Assembly (NCBI RefSeq): GCF_037126175.1
Contig: NZ_CP146986.1
Location: forward strand, 310,001 to 374,000
Length of the DNA: 64,000 nucleotides
Direction of reading: 5' to 3'
DNA from: Pseudomonas sp. RSB 5.4
GTDB lineage: Bacteria > Pseudomonadota > Gammaproteobacteria > Pseudomonadales > Pseudomonadaceae
Shown here: positions 51,266-63,245 of the stretch, in pieces
How positions within the stretch are numbered: position 1 is the first letter of the stretch
How the letters are laid out: each line of letters starts with the position of its first letter
Program-made: the position numbers and the translations under genes
Notes under the pieces: model-generated
Seen by the model: only the letters and a program-made list of their open reading frames with translations
Database searches by the model: none
What the model was told of the DNA's origin: nothing

Positions 51266-52588
51266 CTACAGGCTGCCCTCGACATCCTCCAGGCTGAAGG
51301 TTTCGGTGTGGTCGTCGTAGGAGAAAATCTCCGCGTAACGACCCCAGGCGATCACCACTTCCAGGGTTCTCTCGACGAACGCTTCGGTCAGCGAGTCCTG
51401 CAGTTCCTGCTCGAAACGCACCCGTGGCGCGCGGTGACCATTGCGCTCCAGTAGTACCTGACGGATGCGCGCGGCCAGCGGCACGTGGCGAATCAGGTGT
51501 TCGGCGAACAGGGTTTTGCGTTCTTGGGTGCCGTAGTCGGCGAACAGTTTGCCGGCGTCGGTCAGGGTGATGTCGGCGCCTTTGAGTTCAGCGAAACCGA
51601 GGTGCTCGATCATCTCGGCCACGGGGAACAGGTCATCGACTTCCAGCAGACGCCGTTCAGCCACGGTGGGCAGGCCGGCGTGGCCGTTGTAGGGTTCGGC
51701 GGCGATGGTTTCGATCAGACCGGCCATCAGGTTGGTCGAGACCTCAGGCAGCGGACTGCTCATTTTCAGCTCGGGTTTGCCGGCGCTGGCATCGGCGCTG
51801 CGCCGGTCAGTCATCTGCGCGTAAATGTCGTCGACCATCTGCCGGAAAGCCGGATCCAGGCGGTTGCGTGGATGGGCGAACGGCACTTTGATTTCCGCCA
51901 CCACCCGCCCCGGGTTGGACGACAACACCAGAATGCGGTCGCACATCAGCACCGCTTCTTCGATGTTGTGGGTGACGATCAGGATCGATTTGATCGGCAG
52001 TTGCTTGCCGCTCCACAGGTCCAGCAGATCCGTGCGCAGGGTTTCGGCGGTCAGTACGTCGAGTGCCGAAAAGGGTTCGTCCATCAGCAACAGGGTCGGG
52101 TTGACCACCAGCGCGCGCGCGAAGCCCACGCGCTGGCGCATGCCGCCGGACAACTCGCGCGGGTAGGCGTTTTCGAAACCGTCGAGGCCGATCAGGTCGA
52201 TCGCCGCCAGCGCCCGTTTACGCGCAGCCTTGCGTTCGACCTGCAAGGCTTGCAGGCCGGCCTCGACGTTTTCCAGCACCGTCAGCCACGGGAACAGGGC
52301 AAAGGTCTGGAACACCATCGCCACACCTTCGGCCGGGCCGTGCAGCGGCTGGCCGTTGTACAGGACATCGCCCGATGACGGTTCGATCAGGCCGGCAATG
52401 ATCCGCAGCAAGGTGGATTTGCCGGAGCCGGAGCGGCCGAGCATGCCGACGATCTCGCCTTCGCGCAGGGTCAGATCGACCCCGCTGAGCACTTGCAGTT
52501 CTTCCTTGCCCTTGCCAAACACCCGGTTCACATCGCTGAGCGAGTAGATTTCGGGGCTGGCGGCGGTTTGTTCGGTATAGGTATTCAT
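51266..52588 (-). CDS. ABC transporter ATP-binding protein with C-terminal AAA-associated domain
   Basis: The ATG at 52588 gives 440 residues. The ATPase (about 15-250) has Walker A GRSGSGKST, the signature LSGGMRQR and Walker B LLLMDEPFSALD. A C-terminal domain of about 130 residues, starting near FAELKGADITLTDAGKLFAD, is an ABC-associated domain found in transporters of the nitrate/sulfonate/bicarbonate type. It may sense or regulate substrate. The gene follows the fused permease by overlap and belongs with it. Confidence 0.9.
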   Translation of the reverse strand: MNTYTEQTAASPEIYSLSDVNRVFGKGKEELQVLSGVDLTLREGEIVGMLGRSGSGKSTLLRIIAGLIEPSSGDVLYNGQPLHGPAEGVAMVFQTFALFPWLTVLENVEAGLQALQVERKAARKRALAAIDLIGLDGFENAYPRELSGGMRQRVGFARALVVNPTLLLMDEPFSALDVLTAETLRTDLLDLWSGKQLPIKSILIVTHNIEEAVLMCDRILVLSSNPGRVVAEIKVPFAHPRNRLDPAFRQMVDDIYAQMTDRRSADASAGKPELKMSSPLPEVSTNLMAGLIETIAAEPYNGHAGLPTVAERRLLEVDDLFPVAEMIEHLGFAELKGADITLTDAGKLFADYGTQERKTLFAEHLIRHVPLAARIRQVLLERNGHRAPRVRFEQELQDSLTEAFVERTLEVVIAWGRYAEIFSYDDHTETFSLEDVEGSL

Positions 52589-52602
52589 CGCAGCGAGTCC
52601 CA

Positions 52603-54348
52603 TCAGTTCAGGCGCAGTTTGTTTTCGGCCACGGCGTACATCGGTCGCCAGACCAGACGATTGAAGGCCACGACAAAGATCGCCATGACCACCACGCCGA
52701 GGGTGATTTTCGGAAAGTCTCCGGCGGCGGTGGTCTGGGCGATATAGGCCCCGAGACCGTGGGCAACGACTTTGTCCTGCCCCCAGGAGACGAATTCGGA
52801 GACGATGCTGGCGTTCCACGCACCGCCCGAGGCGGTAATGGCGCCGGTCACGTAGTACGGGAAAATGCCCGGCAGCATGACCTTGCGCCACCACAACCAG
52901 CCGCGAATGCGGAAGTTGGCGGCGGCCTCCTTGTAGTCATTGGGGAAGGCGCTGGCCCCGGCGATCACGTTGAACAGGATGTACCACTGCGTGCCGAGCA
53001 CGATCAGCGGGCTGAGCCAGATGTCCGGGTTCAACTGGTAGCGCAGGATCACGATGACGAATACCGGGAACAGCAGGTTCGCCGGAAACGCCGCGAGGAA
53101 CTGCGCCAGCGGCTGGATCTTTTCTGCCAGCGCCGGACGCAGGCCGATCATCACTCCCAGCGGCACCCAGATCAGCGAAGCAATGAGAATCAGACCGGCC
53201 ACTCGCAGCAAGGTAAAGAACCCCAGCAGCAATACATGGCCGACCTCGGCGAGCGTCACTTCTGTGCCGACATACAGGACGATGTGATAAAGCGCATAAG
53301 CCGTCAGCAGCGCGATCAATGTGCCCCAGATCCAGTCGATCATTTTCGATCTGCTCGGGTTGTCCGCGCTGAGGGTGTGGCGCGCCGCGCGCGGCAGGTT
53401 CAAGCGCATGTTGCCCAGCCGGCTGATGGCGCGGCTGAACGGGCGCAGCAGGCGCTGGATCAAGCGGGTGCGCTGGATCAGGTTCAGTACCCAGGATTCG
53501 GGCGCGGCGGTCTGCGAGGCGGTGTTTTCCATGCGGAACTTGTCGGCCCAGGCCACCAGCGGGCGGAACAGGAACTGGTCGTAGATCAGGATCACCACGA
53601 TCATCGTCAGGATCACGTAACCCACCGCGTGCAGGTCTTTCTGCGCGATGGCCATGGCCAGATACGAGCCGATACCCGGCAGGGTGATGGTCTGGTCTCC
53701 CACCGTGATTGCTTCCGATGCCACCACGAAGAACCAGCCGCCGGACATGCTCATCATCATGTTCCACACCAGCCCTGGCATGGCGAAAGGCACGTCGAGT
53801 TTCCAGAAACTCTGCCAGCCGGACAGTTGCAGGTTGGTCGACACCTCCACCAGATCCCGCGGCAGCATGCGCAGCGACTGGTAGAAGCTGAACGTCATGT
53901 TCCACGCCTGACTGGTGAAAATCGCAAAGATCGCGGCGAATTCCGCCCCGAGTGCCCGGCCGGGAAACAACAGCAGAAAAAAGGTCACGGTGAAGGAGAT
54001 GTAGCCCAGCACTGGGACCGATTGCAGGATGTCCAGCACCGGCACCAGCAGTTTTTCGGCGCGCCGGCTTTTCGCGGCCAGGGTGCCGTAAAGCAGGGTG
54101 AACACCAGCGCCGCGACCATCGCCGCGAGCATGCGCAGGGTGGTGCGCATGGCGTATTCCGGCAGGTTGCTCGGGTCGAGAGAGATCACCTCGCTCTGCA
54201 AGGTGGCGATCGGTGCCCAGGTTTCCCGGGCGGTGATCGAGAAAAACAGCAAGAAGCCGATCACCAGCGGCATGGCGATCAGGTCCCAGCGATTGGGCAG
54301 CAAGCGCCGGGTCGTGGCCGGGATGTAGTGACGGAACACTTTCTTCAT
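52603..54348 (-). CDS. Fused double-permease ABC transporter subunit
   Basis: The ATG at 54348 gives 581 residues (MKKVFRHYIPATTRRLLPNR). It contains two binding-protein-dependent permease domains fused in one chain: about 85-270 and about 360-560, each with an EAA-like loop (SGWQSFWKLDVPFAMPGLVW, then RGWLWWRKVMLPGIFPYYV). Normally each permease is a separate or homodimeric subunit. It forms the whole membrane part of the transporter in one polypeptide. No solute-binding protein gene is adjacent. The substrate is unknown; the family suggests an anion or sulfonate. Confidence 0.9.
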   Translation of the reverse strand: MKKVFRHYIPATTRRLLPNRWDLIAMPLVIGFLLFFSITARETWAPIATLQSEVISLDPSNLPEYAMRTTLRMLAAMVAALVFTLLYGTLAAKSRRAEKLLVPVLDILQSVPVLGYISFTVTFFLLLFPGRALGAEFAAIFAIFTSQAWNMTFSFYQSLRMLPRDLVEVSTNLQLSGWQSFWKLDVPFAMPGLVWNMMMSMSGGWFFVVASEAITVGDQTITLPGIGSYLAMAIAQKDLHAVGYVILTMIVVILIYDQFLFRPLVAWADKFRMENTASQTAAPESWVLNLIQRTRLIQRLLRPFSRAISRLGNMRLNLPRAARHTLSADNPSRSKMIDWIWGTLIALLTAYALYHIVLYVGTEVTLAEVGHVLLLGFFTLLRVAGLILIASLIWVPLGVMIGLRPALAEKIQPLAQFLAAFPANLLFPVFVIVILRYQLNPDIWLSPLIVLGTQWYILFNVIAGASAFPNDYKEAAANFRIRGWLWWRKVMLPGIFPYYVTGAITASGGAWNASIVSEFVSWGQDKVVAHGLGAYIAQTTAAGDFPKITLGVVVMAIFVVAFNRLVWRPMYAVAENKLRLN

Positions 54349-54627
54349 ACGCAGTGATTCCAGCGGTGTCCAAAGGGGGCGCGGCAGTCTGAGCGTAGCT
54401 TCTGTCTGCACGACCCACCGAGAATGAGCGGATGCTCGTTCTTCAGGTTCAAGTGGGAGGTGAATGTTGCGGGCCCGCTGAATTCATCAGGCCAGGAGGG
54501 CTGGCGCATCCGGTTTGGGAACCGGATGCGCTGCTTGCGCGGATTGTATATTTCCAGATGTTACAAAGACGTAAAGACAGTGTCTGTTTTAAGTGAAGAA
54601 ATTTTCATCCGGTAAATGCCCGTCCGT
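54349..54627. other. Intergenic region with a perfect hairpin
   Basis: It carries the ABC-transporter leader and GCGCATCCGGTT / AACCGGATGCGC at 54504-54531 around the loop TGGG. No ORF is supported. Confidence 0.55.
54504..54531. repeat. Perfect 12-bp stem hairpin
   Basis: GCGCATCCGGTT, loop TGGG and AACCGGATGCGC pair without mismatch. No T tract follows on either strand, so it is not a classical terminator. It may be a structured leader or a protein-binding site. Confidence 0.65.
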
Positions 54628-55356
54628 CTACGCGAAACGCAGGATTACCCGGCGATTGTTGCGGCTTTTCTTCTCGATTTTTTCGCAATACACCCGGCCG
54701 ATTTCCCGGGTGTTGTGCACATGGGTGCCGCCACAGGGCTGGATGTCGACGCCGCTGATCTCGACCATGCGCAAGTCACCCTGAATGACGGGCGGCTTGA
54801 CCGTCTTGCTGCCGGTCCTCTCCAGCAAGGCGGGGTACTCGGCGGCCGGCATCGACAGGGTATTGACCGTGCAGGCCTGTTCGATCAGCGCGTTGAGGTC
54901 GCGGGTGATGCTGTCCTTGTCGAGGGTCATTTCCGGCAGATCGAAATCCAGTCGGCCCTTGTCGGCGCTGATGCTGCACCCGGTGACTGGCGCATTGATC
55001 AGCGCACCGAGCAGATGCAGGCAGGTATGCATCTTCATGTGCTGATAGCGCCGCTCCCAATCGAGGCTGGCGTTGACCAATGCGCCGGTACACAGCTGCG
55101 GCGGGCACTCCTGCACCTGATGCCAGATGATCGACGGCAGCAGGGGATCGCGCACCGTTCCGGTGACGTCGATCCGCGTGCCATCCACCAGACTGAAATG
55201 CCCGGTGTCACCCGGTTGCCCGCCACCGGTTGGGTAGAAAAGGGTGTGTTCCAGCACGACGGCCTGATCGACCACTGCGATGACTCGGGCACCAAAGGCG
55301 CGCCGGTAGGGTTCGCTGTTAAACAGGCTGAGGGTTTCCATGGTGTGTACCGACAT
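54628..55356 (-). CDS. AlaX-type alanyl-tRNA editing protein
   Basis: The 242-residue protein has the AlaRS editing-domain zinc ligands H106 and H110 (HMKMH) and C208/H212 (CGGTH). YPTGGGQPGD near 41-50 is the family segment. Free-standing AlaX proteins hydrolyse Ser- or Gly-tRNA(Ala). This member has no catalytic synthetase part. It is co-oriented with an EamA transporter 67 bases upstream and could serve in a stress or amino-acid analog response. Confidence 0.9.
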   Translation of the reverse strand: MSVHTMETLSLFNSEPYRRAFGARVIAVVDQAVVLEHTLFYPTGGGQPGDTGHFSLVDGTRIDVTGTVRDPLLPSIIWHQVQECPPQLCTGALVNASLDWERRYQHMKMHTCLHLLGALINAPVTGCSISADKGRLDFDLPEMTLDKDSITRDLNALIEQACTVNTLSMPAAEYPALLERTGSKTVKPPVIQGDLRMVEISGVDIQPCGGTHVHNTREIGRVYCEKIEKKSRNNRRVILRFA

Positions 55357-55422
55357 TTGAACCTCCGATGTTCAAAGTTGAGTGGTGTGTGAGCCCTTGT
55401 GCTCACGTCGGGTCGTGGGCTT

Positions 55423-56343
55423 TCAGCGTTTGAGCGGTAGCTTGGTGATCGCGAAACCGGCGAGCAGGATTGCCGAGTACAGCATCAGGTCCCGCGAGAT
55501 CGGCGTGCCTTCGTACCAGGCGCCGATGAGCAGGGCGAATACCGGGAAGATGATGAACACGAACGACAGCAGCACCGGGCTCAGGCGTTTGAGCAGGATG
55601 AAATAGACGATAAAGCCGCCCACTGACGCCACCAGTCCGAGGTACAGCAGAGCGCCCCATGAGCGCGCGGTCACGTCCTTGAATACCGGTGCTTCCACGT
55701 TCAAGCCGACAATAAATAACATCAGCCCGGCGATGCCGATCGGCAGGGTGTTGTAGGTGATCACGCTGATCGCGCTGCCGTGCTTTTTGGTCACCACGTA
55801 ACACAGCGCATGCAGGATCGCTGCGCACAGAATCGCCAGCACGCCGAGCCATTCCGCCTGATCCAGATGCAGGCCTTGGCTGCGAATGATCATGAACAGA
55901 CTGGCGAAACCGATGGCGATACCGAGCATCTGTGTGGGGAGGATTTTCTCGCGCAGAAACAGCGCGGAAAAAATCAGGATAAATACCGGCATGCAACTGA
56001 ACAGCAGTGCTGTCAGACCGGACGAAACGTGCATCTCGCCGTAGTTGAGCAGGTAGTACGGCACGCTGAAGTACGACAGCGTGACGAACACGAAAAACCA
56101 GCGGCTCTGCCGTGGGAACAGCAGCGGCTCCTTGCGCAACACGGCGAAGCTCAGGAACAGCGGAAAGGCGATCAGAAAGCGCAGACCGGCGGCGGTCAGT
56201 GGCGGCACGCTTTCCACGGCAATCTTGATCCCCAGCCACGTAGTGCCCCAGCTCAGGCAGACGATCAGAAACAAGGTGCTGGTGAGCAATCCGGCGAGCC
56301 AGGGTTTGCTGATGTTCAGCGGTGCGCTGATGGCAGTCGACAT
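55423..56343 (-). CDS. EamA/DMT-family transporter
   Basis: The ATG at 56343 with GGAGC upstream gives 306 residues (MSTAISAPLNISKPWLAGLL). Ten hydrophobic helices form two EamA repeats (for example SWGTTWLGIKIAVESVPPLT, then VTKKHGSAISVITYN). These are inner-membrane exporters of amino acids or other metabolites. It is divergent from a MocR regulator that probably controls it. Confidence 0.88.
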   Translation of the reverse strand: MSTAISAPLNISKPWLAGLLTSTLFLIVCLSWGTTWLGIKIAVESVPPLTAAGLRFLIAFPLFLSFAVLRKEPLLFPRQSRWFFVFVTLSYFSVPYYLLNYGEMHVSSGLTALLFSCMPVFILIFSALFLREKILPTQMLGIAIGFASLFMIIRSQGLHLDQAEWLGVLAILCAAILHALCYVVTKKHGSAISVITYNTLPIGIAGLMLFIVGLNVEAPVFKDVTARSWGALLYLGLVASVGGFIVYFILLKRLSPVLLSFVFIIFPVFALLIGAWYEGTPISRDLMLYSAILLAGFAITKLPLKR

Positions 56344-56434
56344 GCTTGGTGCTCCGCAGCAAAGGAATTGACCCGGTTGTTGAAAAGGGCTATCCCTGAT
56401 TGAACCTGTTTTCAGCACGCTATTCGGGGCGACA

Positions 56435-57844
56435 ATGACTGTCAAAGTAAGTATTGCCATGGTGTCAATCCTCCGCGACGGCCTCGCCAACGGGGTCGGC
56501 GTGAAGTACAAGCGCCTGGCAGATGCGGTGCAGCAGGCTATCGCCGAAGGCGTGATTGCGGCGGGAGCGAAATTGCCGCCGCACCGGCTGTTGGCCGATA
56601 GCCTGGGCGTGACCATCGGCACCATCAGTCGCGCCTATGGCGAACTGGAGCGGGTCGGTCTGGTGGTGGCCCGCGTCGGCGATGGCACTTATGTGCGTGA
56701 GCGCGGGATGGAGCGGCCGCAGGACAGGGGCTTTCGCAATGTCAGCGATGAGCCGCGCGCCTGTTTTGACATGAGCCGCAATCAGCCGATCCCCGGGCAG
56801 GAAGCGGCGTTCATGAGCCAGACCCTGCACAGCCTCGCCAGTGATCCGCGCGGCTTGCAGCAGTTGACCGGTTACACCGTCGAAAGCGGTTTGCTGCAGC
56901 ATCGGCAGGCGGGGGCGCGCTGGTTGAGTCATGGCGCGTTTCAGCCGCACGCCGATCAGGTGTTGTGCGTCAATGGCGGCCAGCATGGCTTGCTGTGCGC
57001 CTTGATGGGCCTGCTCAAGGCCGGCGATACGCTGGTTACCGAGCATCTGACCTATCCAGGCCTGATCAGCGTCGCGCGCCAGTTGGGGATCAAACTCATC
57101 GGTGTCGCAATGGATGACGAAGGGCTGCTGCCGGCAGCGCTGGACGACATCTGCCGGCAGCACCGTGTCTCGGCGCTGTACTGCACGCCGACGATTCAGA
57201 ACCCGACGGCGGCAGTCATGTCGGTGCCACGGCGCGAGGCGATTGCCGACATCTGTCGCCAACACAATCTGCTGATTTTCGAAGACGACGCACATGCGGT
57301 GCTGGCCCGCCAGCGACCGTTGCCGCTGAGCCATTTCGCCGCCGAGCGTGCGGTGTTGATCGGCAGTCTGAGCAAGGCGGTTTCAGCCGGTCTGCGGGTC
57401 GGTTATCTGCATGCACCGCAAGCGCTGATCGGGCGCCTGAGTGCGGCCATTCGCGGCACCTGCTGGATGGCCAATCCGCTGGCGATGGAGTTGGCGAGCC
57501 GCTGGATCGACAACGGCATGGCCGAGCGTTTGCTGGATGAGCAGATCAGCGAAATCGGCCGACGCAAGGCGCTGGTCGCGCCGGTGTTGGCGGGGCTCAA
57601 TTACAAAGCGGATGCGCATAGTCCGCACTTCTGGATCGAGGTGCCGGAGCTGTGGCGTGCGTCGCAGATTGCGGCGGAGCTCAAGGAGAACAACTATCTG
57701 GTGGCCACCGCCGAAGCATTCGCGGTCGGGCATGCGGCGGTGCCACAGTTCATTCGAGCGAGTGTGTGCAATGCGGTGGGGGAGGACCGGTTGCTGCTGT
57801 CCGGGTTCGAGGCTCTGGCGCGGGCATTAACGGAAACCGTGTAA
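56435..57844 (+). CDS. MocR-type GntR/aminotransferase regulator
   Basis: The 469-residue fusion has an N-terminal winged helix (about 10-85: GVTIGTISRAYGELERVGLV) and a PLP-dependent type I aminotransferase domain. SLSKAVSAGLRVGYL holds K314, the PLP-binding Lys; TPTIQNPTAAVMS and FEDDAHAVL carry the other PLP contacts. MocR proteins sense PLP-linked amino compounds and usually control a divergent gene, here the EamA transporter. The 91-base divergent spacing fits. Confidence 0.92.
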   Translation: MTVKVSIAMVSILRDGLANGVGVKYKRLADAVQQAIAEGVIAAGAKLPPHRLLADSLGVTIGTISRAYGELERVGLVVARVGDGTYVRERGMERPQDRGFRNVSDEPRACFDMSRNQPIPGQEAAFMSQTLHSLASDPRGLQQLTGYTVESGLLQHRQAGARWLSHGAFQPHADQVLCVNGGQHGLLCALMGLLKAGDTLVTEHLTYPGLISVARQLGIKLIGVAMDDEGLLPAALDDICRQHRVSALYCTPTIQNPTAAVMSVPRREAIADICRQHNLLIFEDDAHAVLARQRPLPLSHFAAERAVLIGSLSKAVSAGLRVGYLHAPQALIGRLSAAIRGTCWMANPLAMELASRWIDNGMAERLLDEQISEIGRRKALVAPVLAGLNYKADAHSPHFWIEVPELWRASQIAAELKENNYLVATAEAFAVGHAAVPQFIRASVCNAVGEDRLLLSGFEALARALTETV

Positions 57845-57850
57845 TCGTTC

Positions 57851-57934
57851 TTCGCGAGCAAGCTCGCTCCCACATGCGATCGCATTCCAACTGGAGGAAC
57901 TCGATCAACCTGTGGGCGCGAGCTTGCTCGCGAA
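57851..57934. repeat. REP-type inverted repeat, inverted orientation
   Basis: TTCGCGAGCAAGCTCGCTCC and GGGCGCGAGCTTGCTCGCGAA form outer arms, with CCCACA inside. The halves are in the same order as at 32961-33033. Confidence 0.8.
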
Positions 57935-57958
57935 GGCGTCAGAACAGACACCACAAAT

Positions 57959-58777
57959 CTATTTGAACCGCCGCTCCACGCCTTTCTCCACCAGAATCTT
58001 CGCCGAAATCTCTTCCACCGAAAAATGCGTGGAGTTGATGTGCGGGATGTTCTCGCGGCGGAACAGGTTTTCCACTTCACGCACTTCGAATTCGCACTGG
58101 GCGTAGCTCGAATAACGGCTGTTGGGCTTGCGCTCGTTGCGGATCGCGGTGAGGCGATCCGGGTCGATGGTCAGGCCGAACAGCTTGTGCTGATGGGCGC
58201 GCAGGGCGGTTGGCAGGGTCAGGCGCTCCATGTCGTCTTCGGTCAGCGGGTAGTTGGCCGCGCGAATGCCGAATTGCATCGCCATGTACAGACACGTCGG
58301 CGTCTTACCACAACGCGACACGCCCACTAGTATCAGGTCGGCCTTGTCGTAATAGTGGGTGCGCGCGCCGTCGTCGTTGTCGAGGGCGAAGTTCACCGCC
58401 TCGATGCGCTCCATGTAATTGGAGTTATGCCCGATCGAGTGGGACTTGCCGACGGTGTAGGAAGAATGCTCGGTCAGTTCCTGTTCGAGCGGGGCGAGGA
58501 AGGTCGAGAAAATGTCGATCATGAAACCATTGGAGGTTGCGAGAATCTCACGGATGTCCTGATTGACGATGGTGTCGAAGATGATCGGGCGCATGCCGTC
58601 GGTTTCAGCGGCTTTGTTGATTTGTTGTACCATGGCCCGCGCTTTGTCCGCGTTGTCGATATACGGCCGCGTGACTTTGCTGAAGGTAATGTTTTCGAAC
58701 TGCGCCAGAAGGCTTTGACCCAGGGTTTCGGCAGTGATGCCGGTGCCATCGGAGATAAAGAAAGCAGATCGTTTCAT
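57959..58777 (-). CDS. ppsR: PEP synthase regulatory protein (kinase/pyrophosphorylase)
   Basis: The ATG at 58777 ([20 protein letters not shown]) gives 272 residues, as expected for DUF299 proteins. [10 protein letters not shown] near 155 is the P-loop-like motif. The enzyme phosphorylates PEP synthase on its regulatory Thr using ADP and reverses it with phosphate. Its target, ppsA, is divergent and adjacent, so the pair forms a self-contained control unit. Confidence 0.94.
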   Translation of the reverse strand: MKRSAFFISDGTGITAETLGQSLLAQFENITFSKVTRPYIDNADKARAMVQQINKAAETDGMRPIIFDTIVNQDIREILATSNGFMIDIFSTFLAPLEQELTEHSSYTVGKSHSIGHNSNYMERIEAVNFALDNDDGARTHYYDKADLILVGVSRCGKTPTCLYMAMQFGIRAANYPLTEDDMERLTLPTALRAHQHKLFGLTIDPDRLTAIRNERKPNSRYSSYAQCEFEVREVENLFRRENIPHINSTHFSVEEISAKILVEKGVERRFK

Positions 58778-58950
58778 TTGCACCTTGGGCCTTAAGCTAG
58801 TCATCAATCTTGGATATGATAGGCGCGATTGCCGGCCGCCAATGGCCCGCATTCTCACTTATTTTCCAGGTCCAGGCCATACAGCCGGCCAACGCTCCCC
58901 CGAGCTGCCGGTTTCTGAGCTTTTCCAACACAGTTAGTGGAGAGATCACC

Positions 58951-61326
<2,376 letters not shown>

Positions 61327-61352
61327 TCCATATGTGAACGGCCATCCTCCCC

Positions 61353-61442
61353 TGTGGGAGCGGGCTTGCTCGCGAAGACGGAATAAGATCCGCCACAAAT
61401 GTTGGCTGATACACCGCTTTCGCGAGCAAGCCCGCTCCCACA
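61353..61442. repeat. REP-type inverted repeat after ppsA
   Basis: TGTGGGAGCGGGCTTGCTCG pairs with CGAGCAAGCCCGCTCCCACA. Confidence 0.85.
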
Positions 61443-61468
61443 AAGGTCGGGGGCTTTGAGATTCAAGT

Positions 61469-61500
61469 AGGGCGGGCTCATGTAGATGCCGCCCTTTTTT
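61469..61500 (+). terminator. Intrinsic terminator of ppsA
   Basis: AGGGCGG and CCGCCCT pair around a 13-base loop, followed by six T. It is only 14 bases before the next start codon, so the following gene probably has its promoter inside or upstream of this stretch. Confidence 0.75.
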
Positions 61501-61513
61501 GTGCAAGAGCATT

Positions 61514-62503
61514 ATGCAAAGCAGCAGCAACCTGTTTCCTGTCGCCCTGATCAGCGCCGAACGTCGCGGTGATCTGAGCGAAGATGTGTATCGATTGAAA
61601 CCCGGCAACAGTCCCGACTGGTCCGTGGAAATCGCCGTGACCCGTCTGGGCATGGCCGATGACACGACACCGCGCGGCGTGCCGGTGATTATGCTGCACG
61701 GCAGTTTTTCCAATCGGCGCTTCTGGTTTTCCCCCAAAGGACTGGGGCTGGGCGCGTACCTGACGCGTCTGGGTTTTGATGTATGGATTCCGGAGATGCG
61801 CGGCCATGGCCTGTCGCAGCGCAACCAGGACTACCGCCGCAACCGCGTGGCTGACTACGCCCGGTACGATCTGCCGGCGATTGCCGCGTTCGTGCGCGAG
61901 CAGAGCGGGCAGGTGCCACACTGGATCGGCCATTCGCTGGGCGGCATTACCCTGGCGGCGGCGCTGGGTGGCGAATACCTTGGCGAGCCAGCCGTGGCTT
62001 CCGCGGCGTTTTTCGGCACGCAGGTCAGTCGCACGTACTGGCCGCTGAAGATTCCACCGGTGGAGTGGAGCGGGCGCTTCATTCTCAAGCGTTTCGCGCA
62101 ATTGTCCGGCTCACGCCTCAAGCGCGGCCCGGAGGACGAGCCGATCGGTCTGGCGCTGGAAAGCATGCGCTGGTACGGCTTGTTTGGGCGTTTTGGCGAC
62201 AAGGACAAGGATTGGTGGGCCGGCCTGGCCGAGGTGCAGGTGCCGGTGCTGGCCGTGACGGCGGCGGGCGATCATCAGGATCCGGCGTGGGCCTGTCGCA
62301 AGCTGTTCGAGCAGATCGGCTCCGAGCACAAGAAATTCGTCAATCTGGGGCGTGAGCAGGGCTTCAGTGACAATTTCGGTCACGTCGAGATGCTGGTGAG
62401 CAAGGCTGCACAGGCCGAAGTCTGGCCGCTGGTGGCGCGCTGGCTGCAGGACCAGCAGACACCATTGCTCGGCGACAAGCCGGATCTGGCGGCCGCGGGT
62501 TGA
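61514..62503 (+). CDS. Alpha/beta hydrolase
   Basis: The ATG at 61514 gives 329 residues (MQSSSNLFPVALISAERRGD). VIMLHGSFSNRRFW is the oxyanion segment. WIGHSLGG has the nucleophile S141. PEMRGHGLS precedes it, and FGHVEM near the end supplies the His. There is no signal peptide. It resembles lipases and serine esterases of the Pseudomonas soluble group. The substrate is unknown. A strong terminator lies just upstream. Confidence 0.88.
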   Translation: MQSSSNLFPVALISAERRGDLSEDVYRLKPGNSPDWSVEIAVTRLGMADDTTPRGVPVIMLHGSFSNRRFWFSPKGLGLGAYLTRLGFDVWIPEMRGHGLSQRNQDYRRNRVADYARYDLPAIAAFVREQSGQVPHWIGHSLGGITLAAALGGEYLGEPAVASAAFFGTQVSRTYWPLKIPPVEWSGRFILKRFAQLSGSRLKRGPEDEPIGLALESMRWYGLFGRFGDKDKDWWAGLAEVQVPVLAVTAAGDHQDPAWACRKLFEQIGSEHKKFVNLGREQGFSDNFGHVEMLVSKAAQAEVWPLVARWLQDQQTPLLGDKPDLAAAG

Positions 62504-62728
62504 GGCCAAGGCTCTGAAAAGGGCATTTCGCTCAGGTCGGCTTGCGGCTAAGATATGACGCATTGTGCGGTTCTGGTCATAAAGGGTGGCTGTTTAGCTA
62601 TTACGTTTCAGCGTATGTTCAGGTTCATTCAGCGAACATTGCATGAATCAGGGTAAACAGCGACTGCCGGAGCTCGTCTCAAAAGAATGCGGCATCCTAG
62701 ATCGTCTTCCTTTAACAGGAGTTTCTCG

Positions 62729-63220
62729 ATGAACCATTACCTCACGCCTGACCTGTGCGACGCCTATCCGGAGCTGGTGCAGGTGCTGGAACCGATGTTC
62801 AGCAATTTCGGCGGCCGTGATTCTTTCGGCGGCGAAATCGTGACCATCAAATGTTTCGAAGATAACTCGCTGGTCAAAGAGCAAGCCGAACTCAAGGGTG
62901 ACGGCAAGGTGCTGGTGGTCGATGGCGGCGGTTCGCTGCGTCGCGCGCTGTTGGGCGACATGATCGCCGAGAAAGCCGCGAAAAACGGTTGGGAAGGGCT
63001 GGTGATCTACGGTTGCATTCGTGACGTCGACGTCATCGCCCAGACCGATCTCGGTGTCCAGGCGCTGGCCAGCCATCCAATGAAGACCGAAAAACGCGGT
63101 ATCGGCGACCTTAACGTACCGGTGACTTTCGCCGGCGTGACGTTCCACCCGGGCCACTACATTTATGCGGACAACAACGGCGTGATCATCTCGCCGAGCC
63201 CGCTGAAGATGCCTGAATAA
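62729..63220 (+). CDS. rraA: Ribonuclease E activity regulator RraA
   Basis: The ATG at 62729 with AGGAG upstream gives 163 residues ([18 protein letters not shown]). Family blocks are [29 protein letters not shown] and [19 protein letters not shown]. RraA binds the C-terminal part of RNase E and inhibits it; many relatives have other names such as demethylmenaquinone methyltransferase. An aldolase-like activity has been described in some RraA-fold proteins, but the closeness to RraA favours the regulator. Confidence 0.92.
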   Translation: MNHYLTPDLCDAYPELVQVLEPMFSNFGGRDSFGGEIVTIKCFEDNSLVKEQAELKGDGKVLVVDGGGSLRRALLGDMIAEKAAKNGWEGLVIYGCIRDVDVIAQTDLGVQALASHPMKTEKRGIGDLNVPVTFAGVTFHPGHYIYADNNGVIISPSPLKMPE

Positions 63221-63245
63221 ACAGCGGCAGAACAAAGGGATGCGG

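Noticed and set aside
52589..52894. N-terminal extension of the ABC ATPase
   Set aside because: It lies inside the permease gene and lacks any ATPase character.
52759..54357. A 532-codon plus-strand ORF opposite the fused permease
   Set aside because: Shadow with Gln/Arg/His-rich composition; the permease frame has helices and EAA loops.
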